Below, piece after piece: positions 1 through 7,176 of a stretch of 64,000 bases of DNA. The notes beneath the pieces were generated by a model. The model was not told the DNA's origin and did no database searches. It saw nothing but the letters and a program-made list of their open reading frames with translations. Origin of the DNA: an uncultured Campylobacter sp. (GTDB lineage Bacteria > Campylobacterota > Campylobacteria > Campylobacterales > Campylobacteraceae); the NCBI RefSeq assembly GCF_937973075.1, contig NZ_CALBWL010000065.1, positions 120,746 through 184,745 on the forward strand, read 5' to 3'. Every line of letters starts with the position of its first letter. The stretch's first letter is position 1. The position numbers and the translations under genes were made by a program.

Positions 1-82
1 TTCCATATCCAAAGCGTTCGGCGGCTCAAGGCTTGCGTTTAATTTAATCCACAATTACAAGCCGAATTTCAATCTGTCCAAT

Positions 83-1189
83 TTAAATATCCGCGCAGAC
101 TGCGTGCATCGCGGCTCCATCGTTTGCCACGGCGTAGAGGCGCCCGCCGCTAGCGAGCATGATCTGATCCGAGCCGAATTGAAACTTGCCGAATTTTATC
201 TCCCTTGCGACCGAGCCGTCCTCGGCACTGATCAAAACCGGCTTGCCGCGGCGATCTGCGAGTAAAATTTTATTCTCGCACCACGCGAAACGCTCGGTTC
301 CGCCGGTGTCAAACTTAAAGATCACTTCGCCGCTTACCGCGTCCACGGCGTATAGGTGCCCGCCCTTGCCCGCGGTGCCGAAATACAGCGTTTCGCGACC
401 CTGCAGCTTGTCTTGCGCATCAAAATGCGACGTCGCTCCGCCGCGCAGGCAAACTGGCGTATATAGATACGCGCCTAGCTTCAGCCGCCAAAGCGTTTTA
501 CCTTTTGTGGCTGCTTTTTTGCGGGTTTGTTTGCTGCCGTTTGAAATTTTATCTTTTGCCTCGCTTGTTTCATCGCGCGGATCGCTTTTGCTTTCTTTGC
601 AAACAGCCGCCGCGCCGCTATTCTCGGAGGAATTGTTTAAATTCTCGCCCGTCGAGCCGCTAGAATTTAGCGTGCCGCCTAAATCAGCCGCCGCGCCGTT
701 TAAATTTGACCCGCCTTGCGAGGCTCTGCATTCCATCATAAAGGGCGAACTCATCCGCACGGCAAAGCCGTCAAATTCGTAGATTCGCGCATCGCTGTAG
801 ACCTGCTTCACGGGCGCAGGAGCGTCGCCAAGCTCGGTCATTTCGCCGTCTTGTATTTTAATGAGCTTTGCGGGCGAATCGACGAAGCCCTCGTAATATC
901 TCGTATTTAGCACGAAATGACCGTCCTGCGGGTAACAAAGTGCGGAGGCGGCAGAGAAAATTTCGCGCTGCTCGTAGGCAAGTACCGATCTTTTATGTTC
1001 GCTAAAATCGCGTGAAAACGTATCTAGCAGCACGTAGCTAGGCGTTAACTTCGCAGCGATGTTTTGTTCGCTAGGAGCTGCGAAAGCAAAATGGACGAAG
1101 GCAATCCGCTCGCCCATCTCGTAAATGCCTGTCACGCCATGCCCGCGAAACTCCACGCCCTGCATCGCAAGAGGATATGATTTTAGCAT
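83..1189 (-). CDS. Hypothetical beta-propeller (PQQ/WD-like) protein with low-complexity insert
   Basis: The 368-residue product has no evident signal peptide. The C-terminal part (about 235-368) shows blade-like strands such as LYFGTAGKGGHLYAVDAVSG and a following GEVIFKFDTGG, typical of PQQ-like or quinoprotein-type propellers. Residues 1-150 look like the first blades. Residues about 155-230 are a Ser/Asn/Gly/Lys-rich insert with no propeller character. The RBS is GGAG-like (AAGGAGCCGCAAATG). No pathway can be assigned; such proteins often monitor or scaffold. A frameshifted WGR/propeller gene at 50.8-51.9 kb has similar blades. The fold call is fairly confident, the function unknown. Confidence 0.6.
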   Translation of the reverse strand: MLKSYPLAMQGVEFRGHGVTGIYEMGERIAFVHFAFAAPSEQNIAAKLTPSYVLLDTFSRDFSEHKRSVLAYEQREIFSAASALCYPQDGHFVLNTRYYEGFVDSPAKLIKIQDGEMTELGDAPAPVKQVYSDARIYEFDGFAVRMSSPFMMECRASQGGSNLNGAAADLGGTLNSSGSTGENLNNSSENSGAAAVCKESKSDPRDETSEAKDKISNGSKQTRKKAATKGKTLWRLKLGAYLYTPVCLRGGATSHFDAQDKLQGRETLYFGTAGKGGHLYAVDAVSGEVIFKFDTGGTERFAWCENKILLADRRGKPVLISAEDGSVAREIKFGKFQFGSDQIMLASGGRLYAVANDGAAMHAVCADI

Positions 1190-1662
1190 TTGCGGCTCCT
1201 TAAAATTTGAAGCGATTATAGCTTAAATTTGGGCGCGAATTTAAAATTTTGTATGCACGTTGAAATTTTACGGCGCGCGGCATGGAATTTTAAATTTTGC
1301 GGAGCTTCCAAAATTTTACGCCCGACACAATGAATGCTACGTCTTAAAAACTCATGAGTAAATTTCGTTGCTAGATTTTTCATTCACTTTTATACCAGAC
1401 GAACGCTCAAAGCTTAATGCCATTATATTATTTCACCATTGTATATTACTTTGATTCGGACTGATCAACCAGGTCAATATCGAAATTCTAGCTTTTTCGC
1501 TACGTATCTTTCTAGCATTCATTTGCGAATATGCTATTCTAGCTGCCTATTTGCGCCGTATATCGTGAAGTAGAGTTTAAACGTAAAGAGCATTAAATGA
1601 AAATTAGTATAAATAAAATGTGAAATTCTGAAGTTAAAATAGAGTTTTGGATTAGATTAAAA
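1190..1662. other. Intergenic spacer, no gene seen
   Basis: About 470 bases between the propeller gene and tRNA-Ser. It contains AAATTTTAAAATTT-type palindromes near 1215-1310 and AT-rich sequence after that. No ORF with a plausible RBS and no RNA gene was recognised. Confidence 0.5.
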
Positions 1663-1750
1663 TGGCCGGGAGATAGGGATTCGAACCCCAGGAGGCTTTC
1701 ACCTCAACGGTTTTCAAGACCGCCGCTTTCGACCGCTCAGCCATCTCCCG
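1663..1750 (-). tRNA. tRNA-Ser(UGA)
   Basis: Read on the minus strand, this 88-base gene has the acceptor pair CGGGAGA/TCTCCCG, a class II variable arm, anticodon loop CTTGAAA with anticodon TGA, T-loop TTCGAAT and an encoded CCA. First gene of a minus-strand cluster with Cys, Leu and Gly tRNAs. Confidence 0.95.
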
Positions 1751-1808
1751 ATTAAGGGCGGGTAGACCCCGCCGAAAGTTCGCGCAGATCAAGATCTACA
1801 CGTGGAAT

Positions 1809-1964
1809 TTATTCGGTTTTTTCTCCGACCCACTCGGCGCCGTTGTGAACCTTTTCTTTGGTCCATTGAGCCGCGTTGTGCGAATCCTCTTTTACGCCGT
1901 GCCAAGTATTAGAGCACCCGCTAAAAACCATCAATGCCAAAAGAGCCGCTAGTATGTATCTCAT
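1809..1964 (-). CDS. Small entericidin-like lipoprotein
   Basis: A 51-residue ORF inside the tRNA cluster. It begins MRYILAALLALMVFSGCSNT: a short hydrophobic signal ending in a lipobox (FSGC, Cys17), so the mature protein would be a roughly 35-residue lipopeptide. The mature part (NTWHGVKEDSHNAAQWTKEK) resembles entericidin-type lipoproteins in length and in the G-V-K-x-D segment. An RBS (AAAAGGAGTTATTATG) precedes the ATG. Entericidins are stress-linked envelope lipopeptides with toxin/antidote-like behaviour in enterobacteria; whether that role holds here is unknown. It may be cotranscribed with tRNA-Ser and tRNA-Cys on the same strand. Confidence 0.7.
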   Translation of the reverse strand: MRYILAALLALMVFSGCSNTWHGVKEDSHNAAQWTKEKVHNGAEWVGEKTE

Positions 1965-1984
1965 AATAACTCCTTTTTAGGATC

Positions 1985-2058
1985 TGGAGGCGACACCCGG
2001 ATTCGAACCGGGGATCAAAGCTTTGCAGGCTCATGCCTTACCACTTGGCTATGTCGCC
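1985..2058 (-). tRNA. tRNA-Cys(GCA)
   Basis: A 74-base gene with acceptor GGCGACA/TGTCGCC and anticodon GCA in loop CTGCAAA. The discriminator is U73, the usual tRNA-Cys identity base, and CCA is encoded. Confidence 0.95.
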
Positions 2059-2074
2059 GCGCCGGCTTATTAGG

Positions 2075-2161
2075 TGGTGCCCGGAGCCGGACTTGAACCG
2101 GCACGGAAAAAATTCCGAGGGATTTTAAGTCCCTTGCGTCTACCGATTCCGCCATCCGGGC
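2075..2161 (-). tRNA. tRNA-Leu(UAA)
   Basis: An 87-base class II tRNA with acceptor GCCCGGA/TCCGGGC, anticodon TAA in loop CTTAAAA, a long variable arm, T-loop TTCAAGT, A73 and encoded CCA. Confidence 0.95.
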
Positions 2162-2189
2162 ACATTTAATACAAAAACAGAATGTAAAA

Positions 2190-2264
2190 TGGAGCGGGAA
2201 ACGAGAGTCGAACTCGCGACATCAACCATGGCAAGGTTGCGCTCTACCACTGAGCTATTCCCGC
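2190..2264 (-). tRNA. tRNA-Gly(GCC)
   Basis: A 75-base gene with acceptor GCGGGAA/TTCCCGC, anticodon GCC in loop TTGCCAT, T-loop TTCGACT, U73 and encoded CCA. Confidence 0.95.
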
Positions 2265-2397
2265 GCAAAGAAATGAAATATTACCCAATGCAAGCTTAAA
2301 ATTTCATTTTATAGCGGCTTTTGCGGAGAAAATTTTGGCGTAGCGCCTGAATTTAAAAATTTTGTAAGTAAAATAATGTAAAATTATAAAATCTTTT

Positions 2398-2473
<76 letters not shown>

Positions 2474-2659
2474 TTTAAGCTACTTTTAATTTTAAATCAC
2501 TTCTTTTAGATCTCTTTTACTTCCTTTAAATACCAATATTTAGGGCTTTTTAGTAATTTTTGATTATTTTTGTTTCTTTTTATGTTATAATTATTTTAAA
2601 ATAATTCAGTTAGTTACTAAGTTAGTTAAACCTATTAGGTCAGTTTTACAGAAAGAGCA
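2474..2659 (+). promoter_or_regulatory. Integrase leader of a decayed island, with -10 box
   Basis: This AT-rich leader is clearly similar to the leader of the intact integrase at 32589-32781. A TATAAT box lies at 2586-2591, 113 bases after the tRNA CCA. The matching TATAAT at 32701-32706 is also 113 bases after its tRNA CCA. Confidence 0.6.
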
Positions 2660-2904
2660 ATGATATCGTCTAAAAGCCCTTTTACGTATATATTGCATAA
2701 AACCAAAAACGGCATAAGCGAGAGCTATATCGCAAAAATCATTAAGATGAACGAAAAATATATACCTCCATCTTTTGACGAGCGCGATGCAAATACGATA
2801 AAGTATAGTGATATTTTAGAATTTTGAACCAAAATAATCCGAGTTCTAGTCGTCTCGAAACGCTTCATCGCCTAATAAACGATATAGAAAAGTCTTTGCA
2901 ATAA
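2660..2904 (+). pseudogene. Remnant of tyrosine integrase (core-binding domain)
   Basis: The frame starting at 2660 gives 55 residues including GISESYIAKIIKMNEKYIPP and ending SDILEF, then a stop. The intact integrase at 32.8 kb reads DSEGYIAKIISMVSTYILPE and SELLEV at residues 116-152. In another frame, from 2827, the DNA continues as NNPSSSRLETLHRLI, matching NNKESRLETIHRLI of the intact enzyme at residues 160-173, before the stop at 2902-2904. The N-terminal DUF4102 part and the whole catalytic domain are missing, so this is a frameshifted fossil of a P4-type integrase. Confidence 0.8.
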
Positions 2905-2930
2905 ATTAAATTTTAATGGAAGGAGAGATT

Positions 2931-3296
2931 ATGTCAGTTGAAGAAGATGGCGCGGCGTTTATAGATGAAGATTACGTAAATATCGTGCCGCAGGATCTGC
3001 TGGAGCGCGGTATACGCTTAAGGGAGGAGTACGGAATTTATGGAATCGCTTGGAGATTTGATGATGTAATGGAGGTGCTAAAAATCGCAAGAGATAGAGA
3101 TATGCTTATCGTCGGAGGGGATGTATATCGCCTAAGCGGCAATAAGCCCATAATCACATACGATAGTTGGAGTATTAAATCGGAAGATGACGATGCATTT
3201 GAAGTAGCGATCGAATATATCACTAATTATCGCGCCAGAAACGGAGATGATTTTGCATACTGCCCGGTCATTAGCCCCGGACAGGTGTCCAAATGA
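2931..3296 (+). CDS. Imm40-like immunity protein, copy 1
   Basis: A 121-residue protein. I chose the ATG at 2931 because AAGGAGAG sits just before it, and because the tandem copy starts at the equivalent place; the in-frame ATG at 2916 lies within that RBS context. Sequence such as AWRFDDVMEVLKIARDRDM then IVGGDVYRLSG is the pattern I associate with immunity protein family Imm40, which protects cells from polymorphic or contact-dependent toxins. No toxin gene is adjacent. It is followed directly by a close paralogue. The role as an immunity protein is inferred from family resemblance. Confidence 0.6.
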   Translation: MSVEEDGAAFIDEDYVNIVPQDLLERGIRLREEYGIYGIAWRFDDVMEVLKIARDRDMLIVGGDVYRLSGNKPIITYDSWSIKSEDDDAFEVAIEYITNYRARNGDDFAYCPVISPGQVSK

Positions 3297-3330
3297 AAAT
3301 TTTGGCTTTCAACATAGAAAAGGAGAAATT

Positions 3331-3696
3331 ATGTTAGTTGAAAAAAGTATTATGTCATTTATAGATGAAGATTACGTAAATATCGTGCCGCAGGATCTGC
3401 TACAGCGCGGTATTCGTCTAAGAGAGGAGCTCGGATTTTATGATATCGCTTGGAGATTCGACGATGTAATGGAGGTGCTAAAAATCACAAGAGATAAAGG
3501 TATGATTATCGTAGGAGGAGACGTATATCGCTTAAGCGGCAATGAGCCCATCATCACATACGACTACTGGAGCACTAAAGCGGAAGATGACAATGCATTT
3601 GAGGTGGCGATCCAATATATCACTAATTATCGCGCTAGAAACGGAGATGACTTTGCATATTGCCCAGTCATTTGCCCCGGGCGGGTGTCCAAATGA
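3331..3696 (+). CDS. Imm40-like immunity protein, copy 2
   Basis: A 121-residue tandem paralogue of the preceding gene, nearly identical over long blocks (DEDYVNIVPQDLL, GGDVYRLSGN, YITNYRARNGDDFAYCPVI). It starts at an ATG preceded by AAAGGAGAAATT. Substitutions cluster in the middle (EELGFYDIAWRF against EEYGIYGIAWRF; TRDKGMIIV against ARDRDMLIV) and near the C-terminus, as expected if the copies recognise different toxin variants. Sequence just after both stop codons is shared (AAATGAAAATTTTGGCTT), so the duplication unit included the flank. Confidence 0.6.
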   Translation: MLVEKSIMSFIDEDYVNIVPQDLLQRGIRLREELGFYDIAWRFDDVMEVLKITRDKGMIIVGGDVYRLSGNEPIITYDYWSTKAEDDNAFEVAIQYITNYRARNGDDFAYCPVICPGRVSK

Positions 3697-3856
3697 AAAT
3701 TTTGGCTTACAATACAGAATAGTTGATTTTTGCTCATATTCTGATAAATATAAAAATGTGTGCCGAACTGAATGCCAATATGTGCGTAGATGGGATATAA
3801 AAGACTTTAGGAGCGGTTTTGAAAGACAACGAAGTAGTTTTAATACTATCTGAATC

Positions 3857-3949
3857 ATGAGCGGGGCGTATTTATCGATGAAATTCTTCGACTTTGATTG
3901 GATAAAAGACAATAAATTATCCTTTGAATTTCATATAAGGATAATTTAA
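3857..3949 (+). other. Possible 30-residue ORF or gene fragment
   Basis: ATG at 3857 gives a peptide containing KFFDFDWIKDNKLSFEFHI and ends five bases before the next gene. The RBS is not convincing. The 3697-3856 stretch before it has no good ORF. This looks like the tail of a lost gene rather than a functional one. Confidence 0.25.
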
Positions 3950-3953
3950 AACC

Positions 3954-4709
3954 ATGAAACCGGTAAGAATTGTAATGACGATATTTTTTATTATCCTATC
4001 GTCTTTAAATTTTCATAAACTATTAACGGAGGGCGGTTATCGCGGAGGGAAAGTCTATGTCGTAGCCACAACCCAATCCGTCATTATGCAACTACTACTT
4101 ATCATAGGATTGATCCTGTATTTGATATATCTGATAAGAGTAAAAGAGTATTATAAGCCAAGCTCAAATTTTATGCTTTCTAAAAAGGAGGACAAAATGA
4201 ACTTATCGAATAGAATAAAAGTGCTAAAGACGCGGCTTAAACTGCAAAAGCCGGAAATTATAACAAATCCTGTACAAAAGGATGAGCTTGTCGAACAAGA
4301 TCTGTGCGGTAAAGATCTGTGCGATTTAGACCATGGCACGATCAAACTCCTATCGGGAGATTTACAGGTTTTCAATGACTATGCTTTCAGGTATTATATC
4401 CTGGATTTTATTGATTTTTACGAGCGCTTCGGCGATGAGGCGATTATAGAGGATATGTTCATTCAAGCATTTGCACCGCCTATGCGACGGGCGCTAGCAA
4501 AACAATTTAGCAGAGATGAGGTAAAAATAATCATAGATTTTTTACAAAAACACTATGAAAATATTACAAGAATTACGCATTCCAAGAAATATAAAAATTT
4601 AAAACTCTATGAGCAAGATGAAATTTATATACCATTCAAACATTTTGAAAAAGAGATAAAAAACGCTATAAAATTTTGGGGGAAGTATTATAAGGGTAAA
4701 AATTTATAA
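3954..4709 (+). CDS. Two-TM protein fused to DUF6714-like domain
   Basis: A 251-residue product. Residues 4-22 and about 42-61 are hydrophobic helices; residues 82-251 are soluble. The soluble part contains AFRYYILDFIDFYERFGDEA, then PPMRRALAKQFSRDEVKIIIDFL, which resembles the DUF6714 pattern (R-Y-Y-L-P followed by a late F-x-x-E-x-x-x-x-x-x-F-L helix) found in immunity-type contexts. An internal in-frame ATG at 4197 is preceded by a near-perfect RBS (AAAAAGGAGGACAAAATG), so the soluble part could also be made alone (4197-4709). Either two former genes have fused, or one gene has two starts. The family call is tentative. Confidence 0.5.
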   Translation: MKPVRIVMTIFFIILSSLNFHKLLTEGGYRGGKVYVVATTQSVIMQLLLIIGLILYLIYLIRVKEYYKPSSNFMLSKKEDKMNLSNRIKVLKTRLKLQKPEIITNPVQKDELVEQDLCGKDLCDLDHGTIKLLSGDLQVFNDYAFRYYILDFIDFYERFGDEAIIEDMFIQAFAPPMRRALAKQFSRDEVKIIIDFLQKHYENITRITHSKKYKNLKLYEQDEIYIPFKHFEKEIKNAIKFWGKYYKGKNL

Positions 4710-4719
4710 GGATTGGCAA

Positions 4720-5109
4720 ATGTGTTTAATAGAGACCGATTTAGGCAAATATGAGGAATATATCTATTTCTTTATAGAGAAAAACAGGGCATATTTTAAC
4801 GCCTATCAAGAGCAGATATTTCCTTTCGATATGGAGTACATACCTAGCTTATTGTGGTTGCTTGCATCTTTTGCAGAAACTACGATTAAAATTTTTGATG
4901 ATTTAGACGAAAAGACAAGAAATGAAATTTTTGATTTTGTGGAAAAGGGAGCGGCAAATGAAGACGAATATATCGGCACGGCGTTTTGCACCGGCTTTGT
5001 TGAAACAATTGTAAATATTGCGAAAGGGGACGAATATAATATAATTAGCAAATATTTTAGAAATGAGACACAAGAATATGCCGCCGCTTGGATGAAATTT
5101 GGCGAGTAA
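4720..5109 (+). CDS. Small immunity-type protein, DUF7674-like
   Basis: A 129-residue, mostly helical protein beginning MCLIETDLGKYEEYIYFFIE. Its second half (IFDFVEKGAANEDEYIGTAF, then a C-T-G-F-V-E-T segment, ending in AAAWMKFGE) follows the layout I remember for DUF7674 proteins: a V/I-E-x-G helix, a C-T-x-F-L-E segment and a C-terminal W-x-x-F-x-G. That family is often found among orphan immunity genes. The family number is from memory and uncertain. It lies 10 bases after the preceding gene on the same strand. A 23-codon ORF (ATG 5109) overlaps its stop codon and bridges to the next gene. Confidence 0.45.
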   Translation: MCLIETDLGKYEEYIYFFIEKNRAYFNAYQEQIFPFDMEYIPSLLWLLASFAETTIKIFDDLDEKTRNEIFDFVEKGAANEDEYIGTAFCTGFVETIVNIAKGDEYNIISKYFRNETQEYAAAWMKFGE

Positions 5110-5176
5110 TGACAAGAAATTTTAAGAAGAATTTGCATAATATCACGCAGCAAAAGGGCTTTGAAGGGTGGCGGCA

Positions 5177-5653
5177 ATGATAAAAAGCATTATAGATCCA
5201 ACTAATTTTGATATAGAATTTAGAAAAATAAGTAGAAATAAAAGAGGCATAGCAAGATCAAGAATAGATTTTGAAAATATCGATGTAGAGGCTAAAATAA
5301 GGCTAGTTATGTTTTTAATTTCAAAAGCAAACCCCCTAGATAGCATAGTTTATAAAATTCTTTTTTGGGAAAGAGATGAGAAAATAGAAGAATATCTTCT
5401 TAAAAATATGAAGGGGCAATACACAAAAGCCAAGCCTTATAAAAACGGCGCCAGAGCGGGCGTTATTTTTATAAAAGAAAAGGCACTTGAGCCAAATTTT
5501 TTGAGATCCATGCTGCTGCGCCATTTTAATTTTGAGCTGGCAAAAGAGCCCTCTTTGAACATTAGAGTTCAGTTATCCGTAAACAATAAAGAGAAATTTT
5601 CGATTTTATTTGATATATACGATGACCGAGGCTGCTATGCGCATTACTTTTAA
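5177..5653 (+). CDS. DUF3885-like small protein
   Basis: A 158-residue product from the ATG at 5177, which has GAAGGGTGG upstream; a GTG at 5168 is the alternative. It ends KFSILFDIYDDRGCYAHYF. The I-Y-D-D-R-G-C segment near the C-terminus is the signature I know from DUF3885 proteins, which occur in orphan-immunity neighbourhoods. Central segment LRSMLLRHFNFELAKEPSL fits the same family outline. It sits in a same-strand run of small AT-rich genes behind the tRNA-Ala attachment site. Function unproven. Confidence 0.45.
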   Translation: MIKSIIDPTNFDIEFRKISRNKRGIARSRIDFENIDVEAKIRLVMFLISKANPLDSIVYKILFWERDEKIEEYLLKNMKGQYTKAKPYKNGARAGVIFIKEKALEPNFLRSMLLRHFNFELAKEPSLNIRVQLSVNNKEKFSILFDIYDDRGCYAHYF

Positions 5654-5687
5654 AATTTTATAATGCAAATATTTAAGGAAAGAGGAT

Positions 5688-6209
5688 ATGGCAATTTGGC
5701 AATGTGAGCTTTTTATTCTACCTAAAAGCGATACATACGATCTGCAATACGACCGGCAATATGGCAATATAAAGCTCTTTGAAGACGATAAGTATTGGAA
5801 AAAAGCAAAGATCAAAAAAGAGATATTTTCTGAAATTTCGCGCCTATTAAAGCCCGAAAAATCTTGGTCTAACGAAATAGATCTATACGGAAGCGAAAAC
5901 GGCAATCGCTTAGAGGTATTTTTTGATGCTAATAATATAATAGAGTCCGTTACGTTTCGTATCGATTTTAGATCCGAGTACGAAGCCGTATTAAGAGGTA
6001 TAATATCATTGTGTGAGAAAAGCGGTTTTTGCATTATAGACGGTAGTTTAAAGAATTTAAAATTATCCTTTAATACTATAAAAGAGGTAATCAACAAATC
6101 CAAAAACAAAGAATTTTTTACAGAACTTGTTAAAAATAATATAATAGACGATAAAAACGAACCGCCTATCATAGAGGCCGTAGATAATTTCAAATTTAAG
6201 GATGATTAA
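5688..6209 (+). CDS. Hypothetical protein, immunity-like
   Basis: A 173-residue protein beginning MAIWQCELFILPKSDTYDLQ, preceded by AAGGAAAGAGGATATG. Recognisable parts are an N-terminal W-Q-C-E-x-x-x-L-P-K segment, KSWSNEIDLYGSENGNRLEV in the middle and VTFRIDFRSEYEAVL after it. I associate this layout with small cytoplasmic proteins in toxin-immunity gene lists but cannot name the family. Low Cys, no signal peptide, no membrane segment. The stop at 6209 is three bases from the next start, so the two are probably cotranscribed. Confidence 0.45.
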   Translation: MAIWQCELFILPKSDTYDLQYDRQYGNIKLFEDDKYWKKAKIKKEIFSEISRLLKPEKSWSNEIDLYGSENGNRLEVFFDANNIIESVTFRIDFRSEYEAVLRGIISLCEKSGFCIIDGSLKNLKLSFNTIKEVINKSKNKEFFTELVKNNIIDDKNEPPIIEAVDNFKFKDD

Positions 6210-6211
6210 AA

Positions 6212-6838
6212 ATGATTGTAAAATGCATAAAAGAAGATAGGCATGAGCATCTGAGATTAAATAGAACCTATTTTGTTCATGGCATCCAATATGAAGAGGG
6301 ACGGATTTATTATTGCATATTACCGTTTGAAGACGATATAGATTACAATCGATTTAATAGCAAATATTTTCAAGTAATAGATGAAACGATACCTACAAAT
6401 TGGAAATTTGGGATGCATAGGGGATTTTTTGAATGTTTTACCGCATCTTACGAAGAGCTCGTAGCCGATGAAGATCATTATGGTAAGCTTATTGACGGAG
6501 ACCCAATAGAAGAGGAAATTTTTAGGAAGAGAAGAGCCGAGATGATCGATGACGTATATAATACGCATATCATCAAAGATTTTAATCGTTTCATATATGA
6601 TCTAAGCTCCAACCTGTCGGTGCAGATGAATATTGCAAATAAAGTATTTGATATAGAGATATCGGACGCAAACGCTAAGGCCAAACATCGCAAAATGAAT
6701 ATTTTAAAGGATGACGGATATAGCTGGTATTTGATCGAATCAGACGCAAGCACCTTTAAAGCCAATGCTACTAATGATTATTTAAGACCCGTATTAAAAT
6801 ATCTTAAATTGTGGCTAGGCAGAAAGAATTTTAGATAA
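6212..6838 (+). CDS. Hypothetical protein of the immunity-like run
   Basis: A 208-residue protein. Residues 1-55 look like a small beta-barrel (VKCIKEDRHEHLRLNRTYFV ... GRIYYCIL). Residues 80-115 are acidic (YEELVADEDHYGKLIDGDPI) and the C-terminal half is charged and helical. The family was not recognised. The position, base composition and strand match the other small genes of this island, and translation is likely coupled to the upstream gene (2-base gap). Confidence 0.45.
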   Translation: MIVKCIKEDRHEHLRLNRTYFVHGIQYEEGRIYYCILPFEDDIDYNRFNSKYFQVIDETIPTNWKFGMHRGFFECFTASYEELVADEDHYGKLIDGDPIEEEIFRKRRAEMIDDVYNTHIIKDFNRFIYDLSSNLSVQMNIANKVFDIEISDANAKAKHRKMNILKDDGYSWYLIESDASTFKANATNDYLRPVLKYLKLWLGRKNFR

Positions 6839-6857
6839 CCGGGCGGAAAGGTTTAAT

Positions 6858-7079
6858 ATGGTAAGCGCCTCCGATAAAGAAATTTTTATAAAAATTTTAA
6901 ACGAAGATATCGATGTATGGCGCCCGGTAAAGGCTGCTCAAATCGCGCAATATATTTTTAAAATTACCGATACGACGAATTTTGAATCTGAGCTAGATGA
7001 AATTTTAGAATTCAAACAGGGCGATATTGTAAAATGCAGAGAAAAAGACGGCGATTTCTATGCTTTTGAGCTATTATAA
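6858..7079 (+). CDS. Small VWRPVKA-motif protein
   Basis: A 73-residue protein containing DIDVWRPVKAAQIAQYIFKI followed by LEFKQGDIVKCREKDGD. The V-W-R-P-V-x-A segment then a G-D-x-V turn describes a recurrent family of very small, probably SH3-like, bacterial proteins of unknown role. The start has a GGAAAGG RBS. It is the last gene of the AT-rich island; the next gene is ordinary chromosome. Confidence 0.5.
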   Translation: MVSASDKEIFIKILNEDIDVWRPVKAAQIAQYIFKITDTTNFESELDEILEFKQGDIVKCREKDGDFYAFELL

Positions 7080-7176
7080 AAACCCGCCTTATAAATAGCA
7101 ACGCGCTTATCATATGGCTTGATTTAATCCCATTTTTCGCTATAATGAGCGTCAAATTTCACTCACGGGGATAGCG

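Noticed and set aside
186..910. Plus-strand ORFs of 198 and 64 codons opposite the propeller gene
   Set aside because: They are antisense to a gene with clear protein character and have no RBS or recognisable product.
3532..3912. Minus-strand 126-codon ORF
   Set aside because: Antisense to the second Imm40-like gene and spacer; composition follows the opposite strand.
5606..6193. Minus-strand 195-codon ORF
   Set aside because: Opposite a better supported plus-strand gene with an RBS and neighbours on the same strand.
7080..7176. Searched for a right attachment site of the tRNA-Ala island
   Set aside because: No convincing copy of the tRNA-Ala 3' end was found near 7.1 kb, so the right boundary is set only by the change in gene character.
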